Assembly (NCBI GenBank): GCA_013180625.2 | Contig: SNVD02006886.1 | Coordinates: forward strand, 205,434 to 269,433 | DNA from: Boswellia sacra | Lineage: Eukaryota; Streptophyta; Magnoliopsida; Sapindales; Burseraceae | Length of the DNA: 64,000 nucleotides | Reading direction: 5' to 3' | Shown: in pieces, positions 23,171 through 35,050 of the stretch | Layout of the letters: the number at the start of each line of letters is the position of its first letter | Numbering within the stretch: the first letter of the stretch is position 1 | The notes under the pieces: model-generated | The model's input: only the letters and a program-made list of their open reading frames with translations | What the model was told of the DNA's origin: nothing | Database searches by the model: none | Translations under genes and position numbers: made by a program

Positions 23171-24620
23171 ATTCTACGGATCCCAACAAAACAACCGAAC
23201 TTTAATTATAAGAACAACCCAATTTCGTTACCCTTTCGTAAAAGCAATACTTGTTGCATCATATTCATTCACAGTACAGGGAGGATTTTGTGTCGTGTGG
23301 CAGCAGAAAATATCAGTTATACTCTTTTGTTTGATGGTGGTGGTGTCCTTTAGGGATTGGTGGCTATTCTTGAATTATACTTAAATCGATCAGTGAGGAG
23401 TTGATTGATAGCTTGGCTCACTTATCACCAAGTAATTTGAATAAAAATTATTGACTTTGTTTTTAGTTTAATGGGCTTTATATCATTAAATAAAATGATA
23501 TTATATATTTTTTCTCAAGTTTATCTTCAAATTTTATATTTCAAGTAATTTGATATCAATTTAAAAAGTTATATATTTTTTCATATTATTTTAAGGTCTA
23601 TACAGTAATTGTTATATTATTTGGACCTAAAATTTGAGGACTTGGCCATGATACATTAGGGGTGCCCATGCATCATTTTATATAAAAATTGGAAACATAC
23701 ATGTAAAAGTTAAAGATAATTATGAAAAAAATGCACATTTCAAACTTTTATTTATCTAAAAGTAGAAACAGTATATAAAGATATGCGTATGTCTCTCAGT
23801 TATAATTTTCATGAATTTGATTTGTTTACATACATCTTAGTATGATCCAAAATTTGAGTTATAACATGAGATTTATAGATATATTCTCTTAAATATGATG
23901 TCGCTTACAGCATCATAACGTGTGGCGGAATGTATGATCGGTGTCCAGCCCCGACAAAAGGACAGAACGGTGACCTAAATGCAAACATCTTCAAGGATCG
24001 TTTTTTCTGCTAGCGAGTGCTTTTTGTCATTATGTCTTTATTAGAAATAAAAATTAGAAAACTACCGGAAAAAGATACCCCTAAACCAGATTATGTTGAC
24101 TTTGTCTACTTAAAATATTCAAACGATCATGATAGTAGGGGTATTGCTGTGGCCTATAAAAGTTGCTTAACAAAACTTTTCTGTCACGATTAACCACGGT
24201 CATGTCCTTTGTACTCCAAATTGGCATGCAATCACTTTTAATTTTTGAGCAACTTTCTTGACCGCTCAGGACATCTGGGCGATTAACAAGCCCCAAAATT
24301 TAGGAAACTTACATTAACCTCCTCTAATCTCGGTTCATGAATAGAAAATCTGATTGATCTGACTCAAATGGTACGTAGAAGTAGGTTTTTTGCGCTTACA
24401 CTTGGCTAACACAGTAGCCCTTTCTTGACCAGTCGAAACTCAATATTTCCAGAAGTTCGGAGAAAAGCCAATATATGTGCATTAGTTCCCCAAGACATTT
24501 AAACTTTTCAATGTTCACCAATTTTTTGCTGCTTCTCTTATTACAATGTCAGCTGAAACGACGCCAGGTTTGCACGCACTTCTGTGATTAGGTTTTCCGG
24601 CGAAGTGCTCTCCATGAGTA
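23171..24620. repeat. Third, diverged copy of the 2.6-kb flank unit
   Basis: Begins GGATCCCAACAAAACAACCG and keeps the order of landmarks of 12280-13690 (GGCCTATAAAAGTTG, ATGTCAGCTGAAACGACGCC), with many more differences and deletions. Confidence 0.65.
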
Positions 24621-24999
24621 AATTTTAATAACGTCTAATAGCAGCCTTCCAGAAAATATTCAGCACTGCCTTTTTGATTCTAACTTTTCTCATATAGATG
24701 AAGCATTTGCCGAGTAGCATTAGATGGTCGATTTCTCTTCACTTTTATTTTAAAAAAAAAAATAGAAGAGAGGGAAAGGGTCATATTAGGATATCTATTT
24801 TTGAGCAACATAAGTACTGTTGATCCTTACTAAGGCCACTAACCATTCTAAAAGTTGGATTTCAGCATTTCTGAAAGATTTGATATGCTTAGAGATCACA
24901 CAGCAAATGTTGATTATACAGTGGCCTCCTTGTATTCTTAAGTTATATCAATTCGTATTTTTTTTTTTAATTTCATTTTTTTTTGTCAAATCCTTTAAA

Positions 25000-25000
<1 letters not shown>
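24621..25000. other. Unassigned sequence
   Basis: No gene or repeat recognised. Confidence 0.3.

Positions 25001-25008
<8 letters not shown>

Positions 25009-25038
<30 letters not shown>
25009..25038. repeat. (AT)n microsatellite
   Basis: About 15 uninterrupted AT units, then (GTAT)n. Confidence 0.9.
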
Positions 25039-25049
<11 letters not shown>

Positions 25050-25560
25050 GAGGAAAGAGAAGGTGAAAGCTATTATATGTTATTGATATGTGAAGACTTA
25101 AATATATATAGTAGAGGAATTAAAATAAACTAGGAAATAAAATCGCTCATAATTAATATATATTTTCACCACATAGAATAGAATAATTAATCTAAAATTC
25201 CATATAAAGTTCTAACACTCTCCCTCATGTTGGAATATAGATATTCCTAATGCCCAACTTTGAAACAAAGATTACAAATAAATACTGATGACTCTTTTTT
25301 GACAATTTAATATTCCTGTCCTTAACTTCAAAATAGTGATTGAGCTTCACGAGGATTGATAAAAGGTAACCTTCTCACTCAAACTTCTCGACAAGAGACC
25401 CAACTAGTAAGAGAATGAAAACAAGAAATATAAGATCAGGCAAAAATTTTCTATAAGAGAAGACATTTTTTATGATCAATCCTGGCAAGGCTATAAGAGT
25501 GGTAGTGCCTTTTACCATTGGCTAGAGGTGATAAGGTTGTTCAACAATAAATAGGCTAGG
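25039..25560 (-). mobile_element. 3' end of a copia-type element, minus strand
   Basis: On the minus strand the polypurine tract ATGAGGGAGAG is followed at 25217 by TGTTAGAACTTTATATGG, the usual layout of a copia 3' LTR start, with a TATA-like stretch in the LTR near 25100. The matching internal sequence (25230-25560) shows no readable RNase H frame. The left LTR end is not defined. Confidence 0.45.
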
Positions 25561-25900
25561 TTTGGGATAAATTAAAAATGAAGTTTGGACCAACTATGGA
25601 GATTAGCTAAATTAGGGCAAATTTTTCATGTGGTTAGACGGAAATTTTATTTCTTCATAAACATCCTAAAAATTTTGAGACACCTAAAATTTTTCTAAAA
25701 TTTTAAGAGACCCCCTAAATGCTAAAATCAGGTTTTCATCATTGTTGATGACAACAAAAGGTTGAGCGAGAGAGTTTGAAAATATAAGAGAGACTTAAAA
25801 ATAAGCAAATGAGGGTGTTATTGAATTTTTTTTACTAAATTGATACACTTAAATTTAACTTTTGATTAGTTCTTGAGTAAAATAAGGATAAATTAATGTA
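25561..25900. other. Unassigned sequence
   Basis: No supported feature; possibly the outer part of the LTR described next. Confidence 0.3.
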
Positions 25901-27233
25901 TTATTTTAGTTAAATACAGATTCTTTGGAATGGAATTTGATTCCTAATAAAGCACAACAAAATTGTGACAAATCACATCGAAAAGAGGAAAAGTCTGGAT
26001 CGCCAAAACAAAAAGATGGCCCTCTTGCACAAAACAGATGGCACTGCTATGCAGAATGCAGAAATACAGATTTGAAATCAGTGACTTCGCGCTCCTGTGC
26101 CATCCATGAGGCATAGCGGTGCAATATCAATAACAAGAAAACATCTTACAACTAGTAACTTGGCACTTCCGCACAAGGCAATTGGCATAGCGACACACGG
26201 ACCAGAAAAATAAACCTTACAACTAGAAAGTTGGCCCTCCTACGCAAGTCCAAATCTGGAAATTCTCAGGATTCCTCTTTCAATTCGGATTCGACTTTTT
26301 TCTTTTATAGACTATAAATAGATGAGTTTTAGGCCTTATTTAGGGAATCAGAGACGTCATTAGAGGTACTTAGGAGGCAAGGAAGCAATCTACAACCCTT
26401 GGAAGCTCAATTCAAGGAGAATCATCAAGGAATCTTCAAGTTCCCTAAGTTTTCTTCCTTCTTTGTAATCTATGAATGCTACTAGATTTGCTTATGTTAT
26501 TTTTCTTTACACTATGAACTATATCCATTTTTCTAAGGTTAGGATGTAGCCAAGCTTGATACTCTATTATTTCAATTCAGAATATTGGTGTTTATTCAAT
26601 TTCTTGTTGAGTAAGTTATTCATGTGTTTAATGCTTGTAATGGTCTGACCAACTATTACATGATTTGAAATATAAGTTAGACTGAAAAGTAAATTTTATA
26701 TTAGTTCTTGAATGATTTAGCATAAATTCAAATGAGATAGAAATATAATTGTGATTTGTGCAACCCTATTTGATTTCTTGTGCTTAAAGGATAATTATAG
26801 GTTGTTATATGAGACAAACATGTAATTCTCTCCATAATTATACATTGTTATTGCTTGAAAAAGAATAACAAATACCTTAGAGAAATTGGTTGGCAACAAG
26901 GTTGATCAACATTAATTAAATTGGATTGAGTAATAAAGTGGATAACTTAGGTGAAACCTGATACCCTAGAGTTTAATACCATTGATTTTATCTCAATTTA
27001 GTTTAAATCTTATTTCTTTGCTTAGTATTTAATTTAGTTAACTAGTTAGTTAATTTCTTTAAATTTGATATTCGCATTGATTATTCAAATAAAATCATAG
27101 TTAGACTAAGTTTAGTAGTTAATAACCAGTCCTCATGGGAACGATAACTCATTCATCATTATATTACTTATTCGATTCCATATACTTGCGGATTTTTTAT
27201 AACAAGTTTTTTGCGCCGTTGCCAAGGATTGTT
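25900..27233 (+). mobile_element. 5' LTR and primer-binding site of a long-LTR gypsy (Athila/Tat-like), plus strand
   Basis: The stretch ends ATTTTTTATAACA and is followed at about 27209 by TTTTTTGCGCCGTTGCCAAG, close to the TGGCGCCGTTGCCGGGGA primer-binding site used by plant Athila/Tat elements. A TATA box (CTATAAATAGATG) at 26310 fits an LTR promoter. The left end is approximate. The expected gag on the plus strand is absent; instead a minus-strand gag follows. Confidence 0.55.
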
Positions 27234-27288
27234 TTTATTAATATTAGACTAAATAACTTGATTTTAATTTGAATTTTGTTTTTAATTT

Positions 27289-28711
27289 TTACTTATAGTT
27301 TTTCTTCATTTGATATTGGCAGTTACATGTGAAAGTTTGGAAACAAGGACCTATTGCCTTTGGATTTCGAGATAGAATGAACCTATTGAAAGAATAGAAA
27401 GGAGAAGCATGAAAAATATAAACAACCAAACAAACATGATGGCTAACAATATGGAATGAAACAGAGATAGAGTTATTGCCTAGGAGGAGGAGCATATGCA
27501 TGATCATGAGAATTTTAAAAATTTTGTTGTTTTTGTAAAGGAACTTGTGAAGATTGTGCATGATTTTCATTTTTTCAACTAAAATTCGGATGATTTCTCC
27601 AATTGGGATTGTAGGTTTGTGAGTATGGAATGTGATTTGGCTTTTGAAAGTGTTCAAGGCAGTGGCTTGTTCATAGAGACATTCCCTAAAGGTAGGTAAA
27701 GTTGGGCACTCATCAGTAGGATGGTCATTATCATTACAAATGTGACAGACAATTTCCTGAATAGAATTCAATTGAATACTCTTTTTCATTTCTAAAGCCT
27801 CGACTTTTCTAGCTAGGGATGCATATTTGGCTTGAAGGTCATGGTCTTCCCTAAGGTTGTAAATGCCTCTATTGTATGTCGAGGGTGGGGCTTTGCTTGG
27901 TACCTCATAGGTGCCAGTAGTGTCCCAATTTTAGGCTTTGTCTGCTAATGAATCTAAGCAGTCAATTGCTTCCTCAGAGTCTTTATCTCCAAATTGTCCG
28001 TTACACATTAGCTCTACTAGTTGCCTATCTTGAGGTGTTAACCCCTCATAGAACCAAGTTTCAAAACCATGGTGAGGACAGGTATTAAGTAATTCTTTAT
28101 ACCTATCTCAACATTGGTAAAGGGTTTCTTCTCGTTTTTGAGTGAAAATGGTTATTTATCTTTTGACAGAATTTGTTCTATGGGTAGGAAATTTTTTTTT
28201 TCAAAAATTGTTGTTTCATCTAATCCCATGAACTGATGGAACTTGACCTCAAATTTTGTAGCCATGTTCTATCTTTATCTTTTAAAGAAAAAGGAAAAAG
28301 CTTTAATCTAATAGTATTTATGTTACAATTTAGGTTACTGTAGGAGTTACACACCTCTTCGAAGATTTTTAAGTGTGAATATGGGTTCTCCATATCAAGG
28401 CCATAAAAGGTGGGTACAAGTCAAACGAAACTCGATTTTAAATTGAAATGGATTGCATCAGGATGAGAAATTGTACAAGATGGTGCACTAGTCTTTACCG
28501 GATTCATGTAATCTTTGATGGTTTTTGGTTGGTTTTGGTCATTTTGTTGGGAACGATTGTCCTCTTCATCCGTGAACCTTTCCACTTGATTGTCAGCCAT
28601 GTTTTTTAAGGAAGATGATGTTCTCCTAATAAGTCTACAACTATATGTGCGTGACCAAATTTTCATGCAAATTTGAAAAAGAAAAGAAAAGAAAAGATGA
28701 GCACACGACAA
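27289..28711 (-). pseudogene. Degenerate gypsy gag (Athila/Tat-like)
   Basis: Minus-strand pieces give an ordered gag with frame breaks. YMNPVKTSAPSCTISHPDAI is near the start. The central domain follows at 28130-28440 (LLP-FYGL, KLFPFSLKD-type motifs). GLTPQDRQLVELMCNGQF comes next at about 28030. The zinc knuckle is at about 27690-27750 (CHICNDNDHPTDEC, CX2CX4HX4C), followed by LPTFRECLYEQATALN. Gag packages the element's RNA. No protease or polymerase follows; the sequence stops against the plus-strand LTR. Confidence 0.65.
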
Positions 28712-28759
28712 AGAAAAAAATAAGATCTAAAATGAGAAAAGAGAATACTTACAATTTTG

Positions 28760-30230
28760 CACGCCAAATTTTATCTTTCCTGGCAACGACGCCAAAAACT
28801 TAACACATTCGAAAATAGGATTATCTCCCAAGTATAAGATTGTCGAAGTAATAAACCCTGTAAGACCGGGGTTGATCCACAGGGAAGGGGATTTAGCGGT
28901 ACAAACTATAGAATGAGAAATATGATATGAATAATTCAAAGAAATGACAAGATAATATCAACAAATAAAAGTAAAAATGGTAGGCGGTACTACCGACCAT
29001 TCAAATGTAAAACAAAAATAAAAGGTGTTAAAACCATCAATGAAAATAGGTGGTAAAACCTACCATAGCAAATAAAAGAACAAGTTCATAAATAATAAAT
29101 GAGAATAAATGAAATGCAGAAGTAAGAAGAATTAACACAATAATAATGAAAGCTAAGGTTAGGGGATCCGGCCTTGATATTCAAATAAGGATAAGTAACC
29201 CGATTATAACTCAATTAAAATCCATACATCAAGGATGTTCCAATCAGAAGGTATGTCATTTAAGCCCATTTTAGTTATATAAATTATATTTGTTTCATTA
29301 CCAATATTTATACCACTTCTTATAAATGGGTTCAAGCATCCAATGTGCCAATTATCATATGTCTACGACAAATCAAGGTTCCTAACTAGCCTTGTGTTGG
29401 TAAGGAAGAAACATAAGACATCTAAAACAGATCCAAGCATTTGATGTGCCAAGGATTATCTTCAATAGATCAAGATCTCCATTTCACGAGTGGTGTCAAG
29501 ATTGATTAGGAAAATTTTTATAAATCATATAAAATAAATAACAAAAGATTATGATTATTAAGCACATATCAAAAGGTTAGAAATTTTTATTCTCATATCA
29601 AGGGTTTCACCTTTTCACCTTAACAAGAGACAATTTAGCAATACATTATGAAAGAAAAAAATAAATTGCAAAAAGAAAATTTATTAATAACATTAAGAGA
29701 ACAAAATACAAGAGAGAAAAATACAATAATAAGAGATCCCAGCCAAAGCCAAGATGCCTTAATGGGTCATAATGCACCTCTATTTATAGATACATTCAAG
29801 GGCAAACTTATCAAATTACAAAGGGACAATTGTAAAATATCTTGTTGACAATTTAGATCATCATGTGCACCAATTTTGACCACCGATTTTGACACTGAAT
29901 TATTTAGAATTTTGATCATATGTCTTCATGAAAGTTGTAGATATTTCTTTCAGATTTCTAGAACATCTTGATCCATATGATTTAGATATGTATATCAAGA
30001 GATATGATTAAAATACGGAGGCATGGTTAGGGTTAGTTGAAACTACATATGGGTTCACGTCAAGCCAATTTTCGGTCCACTAAGAGCCCCAATTTCATGA
30101 TGCTTGTGAAATATGATATTGTAGATAATTTAATAAGCTTTCTAACAAATCAAGATTTGCACTATTCTGATCTATAAAAAGAAAGTTATGCCCATTTAAC
30201 TGAACTTGTAACAAAAACTAAAATTAAGAT
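28760..30230 (-). mobile_element. 5' LTR and primer-binding site of the minus-strand long-LTR gypsy
   Basis: On the minus strand TTTTTGGCGTCGTTGCCAGG (about 28780-28802) is the primer-binding site that leads into the gag above. The sequence to the right acts as LTR and carries a minus-strand TATA box (TATAAATAG, about 29785-29793). The outer LTR end is not visible, since another element starts at 30231. Confidence 0.5.
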
Positions 30231-30569
30231 TGACGGGGAACCCGTAACCAGAACAAACAAAATCAAACACTCACTCCACAATCACTCACACTCACATACA
30301 ATCAACCAACAATCAACTAAATTCTTATTCAATATCAAATAATCAATGTCTGAATAATGTCTAACAAAATAATAATGAAACCCTATATTTATACTAATCA
30401 AGACATATTGGAATTTGAGTCAAATTAGGAAAGTCAAAATCCCTAGACTAACAATTTAATTAAGTTTGAATCAAATTAGGAAAAGTCAAGATCCCTAATT
30501 GAGTCAAAATCTCTAAATTGATAATTCCTAATTCAATTAAACCTTAAATAACTAAATTATTGAAAAGAC

Positions 30570-31442
30570 TCAATTATCCCTAATGTCAAAATAACCCACG
30601 CTGCATCCCCACTTAGAAAACTTGACTCTTGGCAAGTTGCTCAAGGCGGATGTTGCCAAAACACGATAAAGCACCAAGTCTTGTCTTGCATAAACATTCC
30701 AAAGTTCATCAATCCAAGTCTGCACTTCACGATAATCTAAGAACATAGGTACTAGTGGTTGAAAACTAGGCAATGTTGCTTTGATAGACGTCAATGTTGG
30801 TGAAGAAACAATCTGCATCATAGGAGATTTCAAAATAGAGATAAGCATGCCTTGGTTTGGGCTTTTATCCAATACAGTAGAGACTCCCAAGAAATCAATT
30901 TCAGTATTAGACTTGGAAATAACTTCTTGAAGTAGTTTTGGAGACTCAAAAATTTTTTCTTCATGAGATAATTCAACTTCAATCTTCGGTTTGGAGACTT
31001 CAACTTCAATCTTTGGTGTGGAGACTTCTTTTTCAGACGGATGGATGATTTCAATTGGCTTCTCATCAACCACTGGCATAACTCCAATAGGATGATCTTC
31101 AACCTTGAAATCTTCAACATGCATAGGATCACCTATAAGCTCTTCCTCAGTAAGACTCTCTTCACTCTTGACTTCAATATCATTAACTTGAATCTCAACC
31201 TCATGATCATCCTCACTTGGAACTTCATCATTCTTAGCTGCTTTCTCAACATCTTTCTCAACGTCTTCTCTTGCACATGGAACTTTATCTTCTATAAGTT
31301 CACACTTGGTAGGCTGGACTTTCTCACAAGGATATGGGGTAAAGATAGAAGAAGGACCACTTTGAGGAGGTGTTTGAGTGACAATTGGTAAGTTCTTACA
31401 AAACTCATCGTATTGGGCAATTAATCTATCTAATCGATCCAA
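30570..31442 (-). CDS. Acidic 290-residue ORF of the gag-only element
   Basis: Begins MDRLDRLIAQYDEFCKNLP, continues Pro-rich (TQTPPQSGPSS), then is strongly Glu/Lys/Val-rich from about residue 50 to 180 with three imperfect KIEVE(V/L)S-type repeats, and becomes hydrophobic toward the end. The last dozen codons run into the 3' LTR. It follows the gag region in the same orientation and was probably the C-terminal part of one gag polyprotein, cut off by a stop. No enzyme motif is seen. Function unknown; charged tail of a structural protein is a guess. Confidence 0.5.
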   Translation of the reverse strand: MDRLDRLIAQYDEFCKNLPIVTQTPPQSGPSSIFTPYPCEKVQPTKCELIEDKVPCAREDVEKDVEKAAKNDEVPSEDDHEVEIQVNDIEVKSEESLTEEELIGDPMHVEDFKVEDHPIGVMPVVDEKPIEIIHPSEKEVSTPKIEVEVSKPKIEVELSHEEKIFESPKLLQEVISKSNTEIDFLGVSTVLDKSPNQGMLISILKSPMMQIVSSPTLTSIKATLPSFQPLVPMFLDYREVQTWIDELWNVYARQDLVLYRVLATSALSNLPRVKFSKWGCSVGYFDIRDN

Positions 31443-31451
31443 ACCAATTTT

Positions 31452-31969
31452 TCAATCACAGGACTCATGATTTTGAGGCCGATAACTTATCACTTTTTGA
31501 CGCTTAGGCATACATCTAGGCCTAAGATGTGAAGGTATAAAAGCATCAATTACTAAACATTTCATCTCATCCCATGTTGGAAGTTCTCGCGTTCTTCTTG
31601 GATGTTTGCGCTTAACTATCCACCATTCAAAAGCAAAATCTCTCAGTTGGTTGCACCACAATCAACCGTCATATCTTCTAGAAGATCTACATCATAAAAA
31701 TATCGCTCCAAGCTATCAAACCAGTGAAGAATCATTTTAAGATGACAACGGAAGTCAGAAAGAATAATTTTCACATAAGGACGGCGATAAATCCTATAGA
31801 AATCTAAGCATTTATTGAAAGCAATTTCATGTTTCTTATGTTCATAGTTGCTTTCATAACCCCAATAAGCCATTGGAATTAAACTGCAAAAGTCAAAGGT
31901 ATGGAAGGCAACACAAAGATGGGTTAAACTGCAAATTCTGAGACATGAAAGACTCCACATAGTCTTCAA
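31452..31969 (-). pseudogene. Gag-like region of the gag-only element
   Basis: Two overlapping minus-strand frames: one with WGYESNYEHKKHEIAFNKCL and FRCHLKMILHWFDSLERYF, the other with LRDFAFEWWIVKRK and WDEMKCLVIDAFIPSHLRPR. This resembles the order of a plant retrotransposon gag (a hydrophobic helix, then W-D-MK--F---F.P). A frameshift near 31650 separates them and a stop precedes the next frame. Confidence 0.6.
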
Positions 31970-32879
31970 AAGTTCACGGGCTGATTGATATTATCCAAGC
32001 AAGCCTAAAATCTGATTTTTTGAGTTTTGAACACTTTCCGGTAGGAATTAGCAGTTAGCAAAGAAGGGAAAGTTGACGGGGAGGGGCCGATCTATCACTT
32101 GGTGGAGGTGAGACACCACTTGCCGGTCGGTGGTGATGAACAGTAACAACGACGAACGGTTTTTAGACGTTTTGGAGCATTTTCGATGGGATTCTGGTGA
32201 CGGTGATGAAGGAAAGAATGATTGGGACGGTCTGATCTATAAGTTGATGTATTCGGTGATGGGTGATGCGTCGGTTGCCGGTGATGAATAGTAACTCCAG
32301 CTATGAACAGTAATAAACAGTGACTGTGTTTGGGGTTTATGGAATTTAGGATGAATTTTGTGGAACGATGTTAGGCTCTGATCCCAAATTGACGGGGAAC
32401 CCATAACAAGAACAAACTAAAATCAAACACTCACTCCACAATCACTCACACTCACACACAATCAACCAACAATCAACTAAATTCTTATTTAATAACAAAA
32501 TAATAATGAAATCCTATATTTATACTAATCAAGACATATTGAAATTTGAGTCAAATTAGGAAAGTCAAAATCCTTATTTGAGTCAAAATCTCTAGACTAA
32601 CAATTTAGGTTTGAATCAAATTAGGAAAAGTCAAGATCCCTAATTGAGTCAAAATCCCTAAATTGATAATTCCTAATTCAATTAAACTTTAAATAGCAAA
32701 ATTATTGGAAAGACTCAATTATCCCTAATGTAAAAATAACCCATGCTGTATCAAAGATGAAGTTAATTCAACAGATACAAAAACTGCAAATATGCTTAAG
32801 TTGAGCAATTTAACGATACTATTAATGCAGTATATGAATTAAGCTCTTATTAAATATAAATATTTAAGTGTTCATCATT

Positions 32880-33473
32880 TACGGTGGTAAGCTTGTAAGA
32901 GGTTGCTAAGATACATTCAGGGCACTATTCATCATGGTTTAATTTTCAAGCCAACGGAATCTCTAATGCTAATTGGTTACAATGATGTTGATTGGGCAAA
33001 CTATATTGATCATAAGAAGTCAATTTTAGGATATTGTGTATATTTGGAAATAATTTGGTTCACTACGCTTCTAAAAAGCAAAAGGTTATGGCTTGTTCCT
33101 TAACTGAGTCAGAATATACAGCTCTATCACAAGCACCAACTGAGATTATTTGGCTGTGGAGTTTATTAAAATAGTTAGGTTATAACTTGGTAATACCTAC
33201 AATATGGTGTTATAATAAAAGGGATAAGTCATTGGTAACAAGTCAAGTGTTTCATGCATGCACAAAACACATAGAAGTGGATGTATATTTCATTAAAGAG
33301 AAGGTGTTATCATAGCAACTAAATGTAAACATGTTCCCGCTGAGTTTTGGATTGTAGATACCATGACTAAGCCATTGTGAGGAATAAGATTTGAACTGTT
33401 TAGAGAAAAACTGAATATCATTTCCAGTAGCAAGTTTGGAGATCAAAAAGATCAAGCTAGACTTGAGAGGAAG
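32880..33473 (+). pseudogene. Copia RNase H domain remnant
   Basis: Plus-strand frames give RYIQGTIHHGLIFKPTESL, then DVDWANYIDHKKSILGYCVY, KKQKVMACSLTESEYTALSQ and TKHIEVDVYFIKEKV. These are the ordered motifs of a Ty1/copia RNase H (Y-RGT, DAD-A----RRST-GY, S-TEAEY, TKHI-----F). Frameshifts and stops interrupt it. The polymerase part is missing on the left, next to the gag-only element. Confidence 0.75.
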
Positions 33474-33716
33474 TGCTAAACAAAGGATTCGCTAATGTTA
33501 GTTAGAGCAATAAATTTGTTATTGTCAGGTGGTTTAGAATTACGTCAACAGTTCTATTATGAATTGCTAGCTTAGTTAAAGTCTGTTGGTAGTTAGCCTT
33601 ATAGTCAACATTATATATACTCTCATTCACTCATGTAATCTGTTAACTTCAATCAATGAAGTAAATTTAGTTTAACAAATTCTCTCTAGATCTCTCTTTT
33701 CCAATTACTCCTAACA
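33474..33716 (+). mobile_element. 3' LTR of the truncated copia element
   Basis: Follows a polypurine-like GAGAGGAAG. Starts TGCTAAACAAAGG and ends CTCCTAACA, with a TATA-like ATATATACTC near 33613. Length 243 bp is normal for short copia LTRs. Confidence 0.55.
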
Positions 33717-33911
33717 ATGGGTTTAAGAAATAGAAAAAAAAAAGAGTAAATAGAAAAATTAAAGATATAAATGTGAAGAGGATGATGCAAGGGTCCACTC
33801 CTCCAATTTTGAGCAAAATCAGAATCATTTGACCACTTGATAAGGAGTATCGAGCTTGAAACCCTTCTTCTCTTTTCTCTCCAATACCTCTCAGTCTCCA
33901 TCTCTAACTGT

Positions 33912-34300
33912 CACTACATGAATTTAGACTTTTTAGAATGTTGTAAAACTACTTTCATAGTTTTTAAGTATTTGTTCTTAACAACAGTGCTGTAAAAGCC
34001 CGACAACAATTATAGCATTTCTAAAATGTTGTAGACAAACACTGTAACTATAGTCTTTATAGTAGCTTTTAAACGTTGTGAACATGTTGTTGCAACGTTG
34101 CATAAACACTATAAAAGTCTCTCAGCAGCACTTTAAGAAAGCTATGAAAATGTCTACTAGAATTCTTTCATGTTTTTTACAACAATTTTTAAATGTTGTG
34201 AAATATGGTTTACATCGTTTATAACATGCTATGGAGCTCTATTTACAACATTTATAAAACGTTGTAAACTCTAATTTTCTTTTTAAGAAATTTACATGAA
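33912..34300. mobile_element. Possible CACTA end with subterminal repeats
   Basis: Starts CACTACATGAATTT and carries many copies of AA(C/T)GTTGTAAA / TTTACAAC-type motifs on both strands for nearly 400 bp. No matching right end is found downstream. Confidence 0.4.
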
Positions 34301-35050
34301 GATGCTACTTAGTCCATTAGAATATTGATAATACATGCTAGCTGTTCAATAATTAAGTTTCATCCAATACTCATCATCAATCAATTTCAAATACCCAAAC
34401 AAAATGCCAACTATAACAATTACTTAATGTACAAATAATTTAACAAGAAACTTGTCGAGAAACTCCTTAAAGTTTCATATAACTCGTTAATGTACAAATA
34501 AATTAATTTTAGTTTAAAAAGCTAAAATTCCAAGTATAATGATAGAAAATAGCAATGATTTCTTTGGGTCTAAAAAATTGTTGCACACTTTGCAAATGAA
34601 CAACATATGAAATTTTAACCAGCACACCTTGTTTCCTCAATTTTTTGAGCCTGATAAATCGCAATTCATGTAACTTCTCAACAATTAAGACCTACTCAAG
34701 CTAAAATATGAAACATTGTGTAAGAATGAAAACTCAACGACACCCAGAAAAGAAAAAAACATTGAATGCTAATTATGCCAAATTTAAAAGGCTCTTCATT
34801 AGTGTTTTATTACTCTACATTTGTTAGGTCATTAGTGTTTACAGGTTTTTAAATGGAATTTTATAGTTTAGAAGAAATTTAAGTCCTAGCTACCACAATA
34901 AGATATTAACATGAAGAGTGTTAAAATACATAGTATATCTTTATATAAATAAACAAAAAAGAACATTAAGTTAAAAAAAAAATCCTGTATGAGTAGCTTG
35001 TACCTTAGTTAACACGCCAAGAGATCACTGAGAAGACAAAAAAGTATCAA
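34301..35050. other. A/T-rich spacer
   Basis: No gene seen. Confidence 0.3.

Larger units (their letters stand above)
30231..32753 (-). mobile_element. Complete gag-only LTR retrotransposon (TR-GAG-like, non-autonomous)
   Basis: Direct repeats at 30231-30605 and 32390-32753 both start TGACGGGGAACCC and end in CA. The flanks carry a perfect 5-bp target duplication, AAGAT (30226-30230 and 32754-32758). A primer-binding site, TTTGGGATCAGAGCC on the minus strand, adjoins the 5' LTR, and a polypurine tract (AAGTGGGGA) adjoins the 3' LTR. The 1.8-kb interior holds only gag-like and acidic coding sequence, no protease, integrase or reverse transcriptase. That is the layout of the TR-GAG class, mobilised by enzymes of other elements. 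LTRs differ by several substitutions and one roughly 15-30-bp indel, so it is not very recent. Confidence 0.8.

Noticed and set aside
25009..25050. Possible replication origin or matrix-attachment site at the (AT)n run
   Set aside because: Only a microsatellite; no supporting motif arrangement.
31041..31391. 116-codon plus-strand frame
   Set aside because: Antisense shadow of the acidic ORF of the gag-only element.
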